Source of the DNA: AV40 sp038230255 | GTDB taxonomy: Bacteria > Verrucomicrobiota > Verrucomicrobiia > Chthoniobacterales > UBA10450 | Direction of reading: 5' to 3' | NCBI GenBank assembly: GCA_038230255.1 | Contig: JBBRNP010000009.1 | Location: 10,650-74,649, forward strand | Length of the DNA: 64,000 bases | Shown here: piece after piece, positions 1 to 7,925 of the stretch | Layout: each line of letters begins with the position of its first letter | Numbering within the stretch: position 1 is the stretch's first letter | Program-made: the position numbers and the translations under genes | Notes under the pieces: model-generated | Seen by the model: the letters and a program-made list of their open reading frames with translations, nothing else | Told to the model about the DNA's origin: nothing | The model's database searches: none

Positions 1-489
1 TTCGCGGTGGACTTCAAAACACAAACGGCCACGGCTCAAAAACGCGAGAAGGACGAGTTTAAAAATTGGTCGGAGAAAATCGACGTGCAGGCTGGCCGGA
101 CGTTTGCTGGTTATGGTTTCATGTTGGCGGTGCAGAATCTCCGGCCACGGCTTATCCGCGGAGAACAGATCGAACTTCAGGCAGTTGGTTTCACACCGAA
201 GCCAAGGGTCGTTACAGTGCAGATATCGCACGGCGGCGTCGATCAGATGAAGATGGCGGACCGGCTCCTGGAAGGCGATCGCTTCGTTATTCATCCCAAG
301 ATCGGGGCGATCGCCGGATTATTTGTTCACGTGCCCGACACGCTAATCTGGTTGACCAAACCACCGGCCGAGTTTCTGCGTTGGGAAGGGCCGGTAGCGG
401 AACCTAGCGACCCAATAACCCGCGTCGATCTCGTTCCTGGGACGGAGAGCGGCCCGGCTAAGCCGGTGAAAACGAGCGATGCCCGTTAG
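1..489 (+). CDS. C-terminal part of an unidentified conserved-looking protein
   Basis: The reading frame is open at the left edge, so only the last ~162 residues are present; the GTG at 7 is not needed as a start. I do not recognise the family. The piece is soluble and rich in beta-type segments, with alternating hydrophobic stretches such as VVTVQISHGG and FVHVPDTLIWL, and ends in a Pro/Lys-rich tail. No signal peptide or membrane segment is visible in this part. Stop is TAG at 487-489. It is followed by the remains of a receiver domain on the same strand. Coding nature is supported by the long open frame with normal codon use; function unknown. Confidence 0.6.
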   Translation, partial: FAVDFKTQTATAQKREKDEFKNWSEKIDVQAGRTFAGYGFMLAVQNLRPRLIRGEQIELQAVGFTPKPRVVTVQISHGGVDQMKMADRLLEGDRFVIHPKIGAIAGLFVHVPDTLIWLTKPPAEFLRWEGPVAEPSDPITRVDLVPGTESGPAKPVKTSDAR

Positions 490-525
490 CGGGGGAACCA
501 TCAGATCGAGGACTCAGCGACGTAG

Positions 526-1029
526 TTCAGCAGATCAAGCGGGCCCTCCGAAAGCGAGCTCCTGTTTCAGCGTCCGCTCTTCCGAAGAAGTAATCCGGTT
601 TGTTCCGCACTCAGAAAGGCTAACCTTACCGCCGAAAGTCTGGACGATCCACTCGCAGCCGAGCGCTTGCTGGAGCAAAATCGTTTCGATCTCATTTTTC
701 TCGATGTCGAGATGCCAGGGCAAAGCGGCCTCGAGCTTTGTATGAAGATCCGCAAGATGGCGACGAATCAGGCGACGCCGGTGGTGTTTGTCACCGCTCA
801 TTCTGATTTTGGGAGTCGGGCGCAATCGACTTTAAGCGGCGGAAATGATTTTATCGCCAAACCGTTCCTATTAGTTGAGCTGGCGGTTAAAGCACTGACT
901 TTGCTGTTCAAAGAAAGGACTCGGCCGCTATCGATGGCAACCGCGCCAGACAGCGCCCCGGATAACGCAGACAGTCAGGAACCGGAGTTCCCCGCGGTTC
1001 GCGCTGCGCTCGGTATTCACAACGCATAA
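526..1029 (+). pseudogene. Response-regulator receiver domain lacking its N-terminus
   Basis: The frame is open from 526, after a TAG at 523. It reads as a CheY-like receiver from alpha-1 onward. The phospho-acceptor aspartate is in FLDVEMPG, the conserved Thr in VFVTAHSD and the conserved Lys in FIAKPF. The first beta strand with the acidic pair (the usual VDD) is absent: upstream of ...NPVCSALRKAN the frame gives no such motif and no ATG, only a TTG at 667 that would start after alpha-2. In frame 3, codons 510-590 read an open stretch ending in ...ASALPKK followed by TAA, which could be the linker of the same ancestral protein in a shifted frame. The 30-residue C-terminal tail has no effector domain. 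Probably a decayed gene; a sequencing or assembly error at about 590 is the alternative. Confidence 0.5.
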
Positions 1030-1082
1030 GGTTTTGAACCAGACATCGTGTCATGACGAAAATTTTCCGCGCCTCGATTCCG

Positions 1083-1592
1083 TCAAACGCCGCTAAATGC
1101 CGATGAACCCTGCGAGCGTTGATTAACCGCCCGGAGTTCGGCAATTGTGCCGCGCAGTTCGGCGGTGCGCTCGCGCACGGCTTCCTCTAATGCGGAGCGC
1201 TGATTCTCCAGAACTTGAGTGAGGCGTCGGGTTTCGAGAAGATTGCGGATGCGCAATAGGGCTTCGGCCTGGCTAACGGGCTTCACCAAAAAATCGGTCG
1301 CTCCCGCTTCCAGTGCGCGCGCTTTCGCTTCTTCGGTTACATCAGCGGTCAGGACTACGATTGGCAGAAAACTTTCAGAAACATCCGCGCGCAGCGCTTC
1401 CAGCAAAGTAAACCCGTCCACGTCCGGCATAATGAGATCGAGTAAGATCAGGTCAGGATCAAAAGCGGCACATTTTTCAAGCGCTTGCCGAGAATCTGTG
1501 ATTCCCAGAACGCGGCTGTAGCCGGTTCTTTGCAGCAGTTGTCCCAACAGCGTAACCGTCATCCGGTCGTCATCGACGACAAGAATCTTCAT
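1083..1592 (-). CDS. Single-receiver response regulator with coiled-coil tail
   Basis: A CheY-like receiver begins directly at MKILVVDDDRMT (acidic pair), with the phospho-acceptor in LLDLIMPDVDG, Thr in VVLTADVT and Lys in FLVKPVS. The ATG at 1592 is preferred over the one at 1619 because the receiver starts at the second residue. After residue ~120 comes a predicted coiled coil (LENQRSALEEAVRERTAEL), the linker type that in related proteins joins a receiver to an HD-GYP or kinase domain. Here the protein ends ~25 residues later with no output domain, so it either acts through protein contacts or is truncated. Partner kinase unknown; several kinases lie at 36.5-43.8 kb. Confidence 0.85.
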   Translation of the reverse strand: MKILVVDDDRMTVTLLGQLLQRTGYSRVLGITDSRQALEKCAAFDPDLILLDLIMPDVDGFTLLEALRADVSESFLPIVVLTADVTEEAKARALEAGATDFLVKPVSQAEALLRIRNLLETRRLTQVLENQRSALEEAVRERTAELRGTIAELRAVNQRSQGSSAFSGV

Positions 1593-1682
1593 CCGGTGAA
1601 GGAGCGGCTCGGAAATCATTGCGTGCCATTAAAGGCAGCACATCTCATTCCGGCAACTGGCTGGAATGACCGCGGCTCGGTT

Positions 1683-2009
1683 CTACGCCAGAGCTTCGAT
1701 TCGGCTGAGCAAATCCTTTTTGCTCGTCATACCCGTCACTTGATCGCGCAGTTGGCCATTCTTGAAGAAGAGCAGCGAGGGGATGGCGCGGATGTTGTAC
1801 TTAAATGAGAGGCTCTGGTTTTGATCCACGTTCACTTTCGCGACTTTCACGGCGTCGGCTTTTTCGCGGGCGATTTCGTCGAGGAGCGGTGCGATCAGCT
1901 TGCACGGTCCGCACCACTCGGCCCAGAAGTCCACCAATACCGGTTTGTCGCTGTTGATTTCGCGGTCAAAGTTCGATTCGTCCAGATTGATTGTCGCTGA
2001 GTTTTCCAT
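1683..2009 (-). CDS. trxA: Thioredoxin
   Basis: 108-residue single-domain thioredoxin, the usual length. The redox motif WCGPC gives catalytic Cys33 and Cys36. The buried Asp is in VDFWAEW, and the cis-proline loop is in IRAIPSLLFFKNG. Cytoplasmic (no signal peptide). It reduces protein disulfides using electrons from thioredoxin reductase, which is not in this window. It is the last gene of a same-strand row (ftsK-rodZ-rimO-tail-anchored protein-trxA) and starts 4 nt after the stop of the upstream gene, so co-transcription is likely. Confidence 0.95.
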   Translation of the reverse strand: MENSATINLDESNFDREINSDKPVLVDFWAEWCGPCKLIAPLLDEIAREKADAVKVAKVNVDQNQSLSFKYNIRAIPSLLFFKNGQLRDQVTGMTSKKDLLSRIEALA

Positions 2010-2013
2010 GGCT

Positions 2014-2481
2014 TTAGGAAAGATAATTCCAAATCTGAAGAATCAAAATGGCCGCTGAAACTCCGAGCACTGCCCAGCATAACGGCATTGGAATCTCATC
2101 GATTCGAAGTTGCGGTGTGGGTGCAGGTTCCGGCGTCAGGGTAACGACGGTCGCAGGCGTTTCCATGGCCGGCAAATTGATCAGCGGCTGCGTCTTTTTC
2201 ATTTGAACCGCCGGTTTTGGCTGCGGATCGGGCAACACGGTGATGCGTGCCGTCTCTTTTTTTGGAGACGGCGTCGTCATCGGCGCGGGCATTGCTGCAG
2301 TGGCGACTCGCGCGGGAGAAGGTGAATCGGCCGGAAGAGATGTTGGATTCGCCGGTGGTCGCGTTGGTAAATGAATTCGCACCGTGTCCCGCGATTCCGC
2401 TGGTCCGGACGAGGACGGACTTGGCGGTGGCGAAACGGTGATGCGCACCGTCTCCTTTTTCGGTTCGTTTGAATCGGCCAT
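2014..2481 (-). CDS. Proline/threonine-rich tail-anchored protein, function unknown
   Basis: About 155 residues from the ATG at 2481 (MADSNEPKKE). An upstream ATG at 2532 would add 17 residues with no clear role. The body is low complexity, rich in Pro, Thr and Ser, and twice carries a similar phrase (ETVRITV / ETARITV). The only hydrophobic segment is at the extreme C-terminus (CWAVLGVSAAILILQIW), so it should be anchored by a single C-terminal helix with the bulk in the cytoplasm. Family not recognised. It lies between rimO and trxA with short spacers, suggesting one operon. Confidence 0.75.
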   Translation of the reverse strand: MADSNEPKKETVRITVSPPPSPSSSGPAESRDTVRIHLPTRPPANPTSLPADSPSPARVATAAMPAPMTTPSPKKETARITVLPDPQPKPAVQMKKTQPLINLPAMETPATVVTLTPEPAPTPQLRIDEIPMPLCWAVLGVSAAILILQIWNYLS

Positions 2482-2578
2482 GCGGGTCGGACGTCCAGAT
2501 AAGACGTTGCCTGACGCGGCGAATTTTGTCACTCCCGAAGTTGCTACAATTAGAAGAACTTCGCGCCGTCGACGCGAC

Positions 2579-4027
2579 CTAAGCCAGCAAATCGTATCCG
2601 CGCGCGCCGGTGATTCGCTTCACCACAAATTCGCCAACCGGCGCTGGTTCTTCCAAAATGACGCGCGTGTCGACGTCGGGCGCGTCCGCTTCGGTTCTGG
2701 CAATCAGCGGCTGATCGATCAGCAGTTTCAACTCGCGACCAATTTTCTCCCGCGCCATCTCGTGCGCGATTCTTTGCTGGATCGACATTGCCGCGCGATA
2801 TCGCGCGTTCTTGAGCTTCATCGGAATCTGACCCGACATCTTGGCCGCGCGCGAGCCGTCTTCGCGTGAATATTTGAAAATTCCGAGACGCTCGAATCGG
2901 ACACGCCCGATGAATTCAAGCAATGATTCGAACTCTTCGTCGGTCTCGCCTGGGAAACCGACGATGAAAGTCGTTCGCAAAGCGAGCCCCGGAATTCCGG
3001 CGCGAAGCTTCTCGATCAAGTTTTCAATGTGATCGCGCGATGTTTCCCGGCGCATCCGTTGCAACATCGATTCGTGGATGTGCTGAAGCGGGATGTCGAT
3101 GTAACGCGCGACTTTATCGCAATCGGCGATCGTCTCGATCAATTCGCCGCTCCAATGCGCTGGATGGGTGTAAAGGAGTCGCACCCAAAAATCGCCGTCG
3201 ATTTCCTGGATCGCGCGCAAGAGGGCGATCAGCGTCGGACCCCGGGCCGAATCGACCGGCTGGCGCGGTCCGGCTTTTTCACTCCACAAATCCATTCCGT
3301 AATAAGTCGTGTCCTGACTGATCAGGTTGATTTCGCGCACGCCTTCGGCGACCAGCCCACGAATTTCCGCAAGCACGGATTCCATCGTCCGGCTGCGATG
3401 CTTCCCACGCATTTGCGGGATGACGCAGAAACTGCACGGGTGATTGCAACCCTCGGCGATTTTCACGTAGACCGAATGCGCCGGCGTGAGTCGAAAGCGC
3501 GGCGTGTCATAATCCGGAACATAAGTTGGCCGCGTTTCGGCGAAACCAAGATCGACATCCTCCTTTAGCACAGAAGAAGAAACGCCCAACGCCGAACGCC
3601 CAACGCCGAATCCCGAACTCTCTGCATTCGATGTTGGATGTTGGACGTTGAGCGTTGGACGTTTTCTTAAAATCTTTTCGATGATCGGCCCTAGTTCGCT
3701 CACTTCATCCAGTCCGATAAAGGCGTCGACTTCCGGCATTTCTTGCCGCAGCTCACGCGCGAAGCGTTGCGACATGCACCCGCTCACGATCAATTTTTGC
3801 CCGGCACGTTTGCTTAGTCCGCGAGCCTGGTGCGCGCTCAGGATCGCATCGATCGATTCTTCCTTGGCCGAATCAATGAACGCGCAGGTGTTTATGACCA
3901 GAACGTCGGCTTCGTCGGCAGACGACGTGATTTCCATGCCGCGTTGCAGCACGCTTCCGAGCATAATCTCGGCGTCCACCAGGTTTTTGGCGCAGCCGAG
4001 ACTGATCATGCCGACTTTTGTACTCAT
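2579..4027 (-). CDS. rimO: Ribosomal protein uS12 methylthiotransferase RimO, with a repeat-derived insert
   Basis: Radical-SAM methylthiotransferase that modifies an aspartate of ribosomal protein S12. The N-terminal UPF0004 domain carries the auxiliary cluster cysteines Cys12, Cys48 and Cys84. The radical-SAM CxxxCxxC is in EGCNHPCSFC (Cys194, 198, 201), and a TRAM-like domain ends the protein. RimO rather than MiaB is chosen from the short N-terminus and the KIAEGCNHPCSFCVIP context. At 482 residues it is longer than typical (~440). The excess is residues ~122-149, encoded exactly by an inverted-repeat element at 3583-3663, placed in the linker between the first two domains. The frame is intact, so the protein may still work. 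Confidence 0.93.
   Translation of the reverse strand: MSTKVGMISLGCAKNLVDAEIMLGSVLQRGMEITSSADEADVLVINTCAFIDSAKEESIDAILSAHQARGLSKRAGQKLIVSGCMSQRFARELRQEMPEVDAFIGLDEVSELGPIIEKILRKRPTLNVQHPTSNAESSGFGVGRSALGVSSSVLKEDVDLGFAETRPTYVPDYDTPRFRLTPAHSVYVKIAEGCNHPCSFCVIPQMRGKHRSRTMESVLAEIRGLVAEGVREINLISQDTTYYGMDLWSEKAGPRQPVDSARGPTLIALLRAIQEIDGDFWVRLLYTHPAHWSGELIETIADCDKVARYIDIPLQHIHESMLQRMRRETSRDHIENLIEKLRAGIPGLALRTTFIVGFPGETDEEFESLLEFIGRVRFERLGIFKYSREDGSRAAKMSGQIPMKLKNARYRAAMSIQQRIAHEMAREKIGRELKLLIDQPLIARTEADAPDVDTRVILEEPAPVGEFVVKRITGARGYDLLA
3583..3663. repeat. In-frame inverted-repeat element inside rimO
   Basis: The left arm at 3583-3619 is built from the tandem unit CGCCCAACGCCGAA. The right arm at ~3630-3663 is the imperfect reverse complement, built from GTTGGATGTTGGACGTTG-like units. 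Total 81 bp, i.e. 27 codons, so the rimO frame is kept. Translation gives the Asn/Ser-rich phrases NVQHPTSN and GVGRSALGVS. The composition differs sharply from the flanking coding sequence. Confidence 0.85.
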
Positions 4028-4054
4028 GTTAAGAATGGAACTGGGCCGGCCGCG

Positions 4055-5131
4055 TTATTCGACGGTGACGTCGTCGTCGCCCGCCGCGACCGGTTTACCG
4101 TTTTTCTTGATCTGAACTGCGTCGCGATCCAAAACCCGGACCGCGATTTTTTGTCCGCGGAATTCGACGGTGCCGTCGGTTGGTGAAATCCATCGTTCGA
4201 ACGCAGGCTGCTGCGATCCGTCATCCACCACGACTTTGATGTAAGTCTTCTTCAGCGGCTTGATCGCGATCTGGTTTGGTCCTTGCGCTTCAGCAGGCTT
4301 TTGGGCACCCGTCACGCGCGCCAATTCTTCAGGACGCACCGGTTCGGCGCGACGGACCTCAGGTTCTTTCGGTGCGACACTGGCTTTGGCGGCTGCGCTT
4401 GCATTTGCGAAAGCCGGCACAAACGCGTTCGGTAGCGCAATCGACGGCGCTACGGTTGCAACTGGCTGCGCAGTTTTCTTCGGAACTTCCGCTACTGCAG
4501 TCGGAGGAGGAGTTGACGGTGCGAGCGAAGGGGCCGTGGTCGCAACCGGCGGAGATTTTTTAGGAGCTTCAACGACCGCGGCCGGAGGCTGAGACGGCGC
4601 TGCTGAAGGAGGCGGAGCCACTGAGGTAGCGGGTGTTTGCGCCGGTGAGGCCTGCGTAGCGGTTGGTTGCGGAACGCCCACCATCTGGTGCGGTGCGATC
4701 CTTTGAATATTCAGGATCAAACGCATCAAAACGAACCCGACCACGATTACGCCAACTGCGATCAGTAATGGCATTGGCGAAGTGCGATCTCCGCTTCGCT
4801 GGCGTCGCACGACCGGCGCGCGCGCGCGCGCTCGAATCCGACGTGGTTTTGGCGCCGGCTGGTCCTGCAGATACGAATAACCGTCGACCGTTACCTGTTG
4901 CGACGTTTCGAAAACGTCGAGATAAGGGCTAACATCGACATCGAGAAACTTTCCGTAGATTTGCAGAAACCCTTTTGCATAAGCCAGGCTCGGAAATTGC
5001 GAGAAATCGTCCGCCTCGATCTCGGCCAAACGCGACGGACGGATCTTGGTCAGGCGGGCGGCTTCATCCAGCGTGAGGCCGCGGGCCAGTCGTGCATCTT
5101 GAAATTTCTTGCCCAGGCCTTCAATTGTCAT
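4055..5131 (-). CDS. rodZ: RodZ-like membrane protein with helix-turn-helix domain
   Basis: Residues ~1-75 form a Cro/C1-type helix-turn-helix (ARGLTLDEAARLTKIRPSRL) as in the cytoplasmic domain of RodZ, which binds MreB and links the rod-shape machinery to the membrane. One transmembrane helix follows at ~125-145 (LLIAVGVIVVGFVLMRLIL), then a ~120-residue Ala/Pro/Thr-rich periplasmic spacer. The C-terminus is a beta-rich DUF4115-type domain (IAIKPLKKTYIKVVVDD ... RVLDRDAVQIKKNG). Length (358) and order match RodZ. It lies 14 nt downstream of ftsK and just upstream of rimO. mreB is not in the window. Confidence 0.85.
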   Translation of the reverse strand: MTIEGLGKKFQDARLARGLTLDEAARLTKIRPSRLAEIEADDFSQFPSLAYAKGFLQIYGKFLDVDVSPYLDVFETSQQVTVDGYSYLQDQPAPKPRRIRARARAPVVRRQRSGDRTSPMPLLIAVGVIVVGFVLMRLILNIQRIAPHQMVGVPQPTATQASPAQTPATSVAPPPSAAPSQPPAAVVEAPKKSPPVATTAPSLAPSTPPPTAVAEVPKKTAQPVATVAPSIALPNAFVPAFANASAAAKASVAPKEPEVRRAEPVRPEELARVTGAQKPAEAQGPNQIAIKPLKKTYIKVVVDDGSQQPAFERWISPTDGTVEFRGQKIAVRVLDRDAVQIKKNGKPVAAGDDDVTVE

Positions 5132-5145
5132 GACGGATTAGTCAG

Positions 5146-7572
5146 CTAAACAGTAGCGTCGAGATCGACCAGGATCTCACGCGGTTTGGCGCCTTCGCCG
5201 GGTCCCAAAATACCGCGCTGCTCCAGAATATCAACGATGCGCGCGGCTCGGGTATAGCCCAATCGCAGCCGTCGTTGCAGGAGCGAAGTCGACGCGCGTT
5301 TTTCCTGTCGAATAATCTCGAGACATTTTTCCACCAACTCTTCGTCTTCGTCTGTCACTTCTTCGCTTGAACTCGCTGCGGCCTGCAGCTTCTCCTGCAT
5401 AGACGGATCAAACTTGGGTTGGCCTTGTTTTGAAACAAACTCGACCAGCTGCCGAATTTCCTCGTCCGTTACCAGTACACCTTGAGCCCGAATTAATCGC
5501 GATGCGCTCGGCGGGAGATAAAGCATGTCGCCTTGGCCTAACAAACGGTCGGCGCCGTTTTCATCGAGGATCACGCGGCTGTCGATCTTGCTCGCCACTT
5601 GAAATGCGATCCGGCTCGGAATGTTCGCCTTGATCACGCCCGTTATCACGTCCGCGCGCGGCGTTTGTGTCGCGACGATCAGGTGAATTCCGGCCGCGCG
5701 CGCCATTTGCGTAATGCGGGCGATTGCACTCTCCACGTCGGCCGGCGCAGTTTGCATCAAGTCCGCCAGCTCATCGATGATTACCACGACGTAAGGAATT
5801 TTTTCGGGAATCGGAATTTCATGTTCGCGCGGGACTTTGATTTCACCGGCGTCCTGCTCGGGCGGCTCGCTTGTTTCGGCGGCCGACTTTTTCTTCGGCC
5901 GCGCGTTAAAGCTGATAATATTTCGAACGCCTACCCGCGCGAAAATTTTGTAGCGGCGTTCCATCTCGTCGATCAGCCAGCGTAGTGCGAGCAACACTTT
6001 TTTCGGATCGGTCACTACTGGAAACGCCAGATGCGGCAGCGCGTTATAATGCTGCAGCTCGACGACTTTCGGGTCGATCATGATAAAGCGCATTTCTTCC
6101 GGCGTGAACCGGTACAGCATGCTGGCAATGAGCGCATTGATGCAGACGCTTTTGCCAGCACCCGTCGTACCGGCGACGAGCAAATGCGGCATTTGCGCGA
6201 GATCAGTGATGATCGCTTTGCCGTAAACGTCTTTGCCGAGTGCGAGCGGGATTCTGCCTTTGGTTTTCGCTTCCTCCCAATCGGTCGATTCCAACAACTC
6301 GCGTAACGTCACGGTGACTTTGCGCGAATTCGCGAGCTCGATGCCGACCGTGTCTTTGCCGGGGATGGGCGCGAGAATGTTAATCCGCTCCGCCCGCGTG
6401 GCGCGCGCCAGATCACGCTCGAGACTCACGATTTTGTCCACCCGAACGCCTTTGGCCGGATAAACTTCGTAGCGCGTGATCGTCGGACCTTTCGTGATGT
6501 CGCCGGGCGCAACGGAAATTCCAAACTGCCCGAGCGTGTCGATCAACGTTTGTTGAACGCGCTGCAGTTCGGCCGGATCGGCGCCGCCGCGTCCCTCCGG
6601 ATCGTGCTCAGCAAGCAAATCAAGTCCGGGCAGCGCGTATGTTTTCGGGTCCCACTCACGACCCGTTAGGCCGGCGGTCCGAGCCGGACTGGCATCTGAT
6701 GTCGATCTTTGTCCGGTGCCGCGCAATTCGGCGAGCGACGGTTTCTTCCGTGCGGTGAGCGATTCCTCCGGCAGCGCGGTCGCGTCGACAACTTTCGGGG
6801 CCGGCCGGTCCGCTAATTCGTCCGGTGAAATAAAAGCCGCGGACGGTTCCGGCACCGGCGCGCCTTTTTTCTTCAGTTGTTTTTCAATCGAGCGCCGTTG
6901 CTTGCTCAATTCCCGCTGGCTGATTTCGAGTTGCCCCTTGATGTCCGCCTTCCGCAATTTTTGATGTAATCGCCAATCGTGCAGTTTGGAGAACATGTCG
7001 CGCGTGCCGGAAACGGTTTGTTGAACAAGATGGATCGGACGCAATCCGGTCATCAGGATCAGACTCGCGACATAAATTCCGCTGAGCAGAATGATCGATC
7101 CGATTTTGCCCATCGAGGCGAGCAGTAACGTTTTGCCAAAAACGTATCCGACCCATCCGCCGGGTCCCTGAATGTTGAATGCCGTTCGCCAGCCGCGAAA
7201 ATGGCTGGTCTGCAATTGTAACAGACATGCGCCCGACGCGACGAAGAGGATGGTCCAGGGCAGCCGCGCAACGAGTCGCAGGCTTGCGTGAAATAATTTT
7301 GCTGCCCCGAAGAAGAGAAGAACGCCCGCGAGCAAATACGACGCTGCGCCGAGCGTCAGATAACAAAAGCCCGCGAAGATTGCGCCGAACGGGCCAATGA
7401 AGTTTTGGACCGGCTTATTGGGCGGCGAGAGATAACTCCATGGCACCCACGAAGGCAGATCTTTCGGGTTATAAGAAATGAGCGCAAGGAAGAGCAACGT
7501 TCCGACGCCGAGTAGAATAATGGCGACGACTTCGTTCCAGGCGTTGTTCTTTGTGCTGCGGGACACCGGCAA
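5146..7572 (-). CDS. ftsK: DNA translocase FtsK/SpoIIIE
   Basis: 808 residues. About four transmembrane segments lie in the first ~180 residues, followed by a charged linker (~200-330). The RecA-like motor has Walker A GTTGAGKS near residue 470 and Walker B VVIIDELADLM, and a C-terminal winged-helix gamma domain (TSLLQRRLRLGYTRAARIVD) would read KOPS-type sequences. It pumps chromosome ends through the division septum and activates dif recombination. In-frame starts are TTG 7572 or GTG 7566; no ATG is available because a stop lies just upstream. It is the first gene of the minus-strand block ftsK-rodZ-rimO-...-trxA and is divergent from the lipoprotein gene at 7682. Confidence 0.95.
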   Translation of the reverse strand: MPVSRSTKNNAWNEVVAIILLGVGTLLFLALISYNPKDLPSWVPWSYLSPPNKPVQNFIGPFGAIFAGFCYLTLGAASYLLAGVLLFFGAAKLFHASLRLVARLPWTILFVASGACLLQLQTSHFRGWRTAFNIQGPGGWVGYVFGKTLLLASMGKIGSIILLSGIYVASLILMTGLRPIHLVQQTVSGTRDMFSKLHDWRLHQKLRKADIKGQLEISQRELSKQRRSIEKQLKKKGAPVPEPSAAFISPDELADRPAPKVVDATALPEESLTARKKPSLAELRGTGQRSTSDASPARTAGLTGREWDPKTYALPGLDLLAEHDPEGRGGADPAELQRVQQTLIDTLGQFGISVAPGDITKGPTITRYEVYPAKGVRVDKIVSLERDLARATRAERINILAPIPGKDTVGIELANSRKVTVTLRELLESTDWEEAKTKGRIPLALGKDVYGKAIITDLAQMPHLLVAGTTGAGKSVCINALIASMLYRFTPEEMRFIMIDPKVVELQHYNALPHLAFPVVTDPKKVLLALRWLIDEMERRYKIFARVGVRNIISFNARPKKKSAAETSEPPEQDAGEIKVPREHEIPIPEKIPYVVVIIDELADLMQTAPADVESAIARITQMARAAGIHLIVATQTPRADVITGVIKANIPSRIAFQVASKIDSRVILDENGADRLLGQGDMLYLPPSASRLIRAQGVLVTDEEIRQLVEFVSKQGQPKFDPSMQEKLQAAASSSEEVTDEDEELVEKCLEIIRQEKRASTSLLQRRLRLGYTRAARIVDILEQRGILGPGEGAKPREILVDLDATV

Positions 7573-7681
7573 TCGATCATACTAATGCTGCATGCACGGC
7601 GTTTATCAACATATCGCTGTCAGGAGCTCGCACCTTTCATCTTGCCTAAGACGCGCATGCCCGATTAGTTTGCGGCGCGCT

Positions 7682-7915
7682 ATGCATCTTGGTGTTCGCC
7701 AGACCGCCGCCGCCGTTTCCGCTGCCGCGTTGATTTTCTTCTGCTCCTGCGAGAAACATCACATCGGGGAAGATCCGGAAGCGCAAAAGGAACATATCGT
7801 CGCTCCCGGAGAGTCCGACGAAAATTCCGGCGCGACCAAAGAAGCTTCGACATCTCCATCGGCTACCACGTCGCCCACGCCGGCAGAATTTTTCCCCGAA
7901 AGCACGCCTCACTAG
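7682..7915 (+). CDS. Small putative lipoprotein
   Basis: From the ATG at 7682 the product is 77 residues: a short N-terminus, a hydrophobic stretch (AAAVSAAALIFFCSC) with a possible lipobox ending at the first or second Cys, then a hydrophilic Ser/Thr/Pro-rich tail. The longer frame from 7592 adds 30 residues with no obvious signal-peptide logic. Function unknown. It is 10 nt upstream of the POT transporter gene and may be co-transcribed with it. Confidence 0.6.
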   Translation: MHLGVRQTAAAVSAAALIFFCSCEKHHIGEDPEAQKEHIVAPGESDENSGATKEASTSPSATTSPTPAEFFPESTPH

Positions 7916-7925
7916 GGAATCGGTT

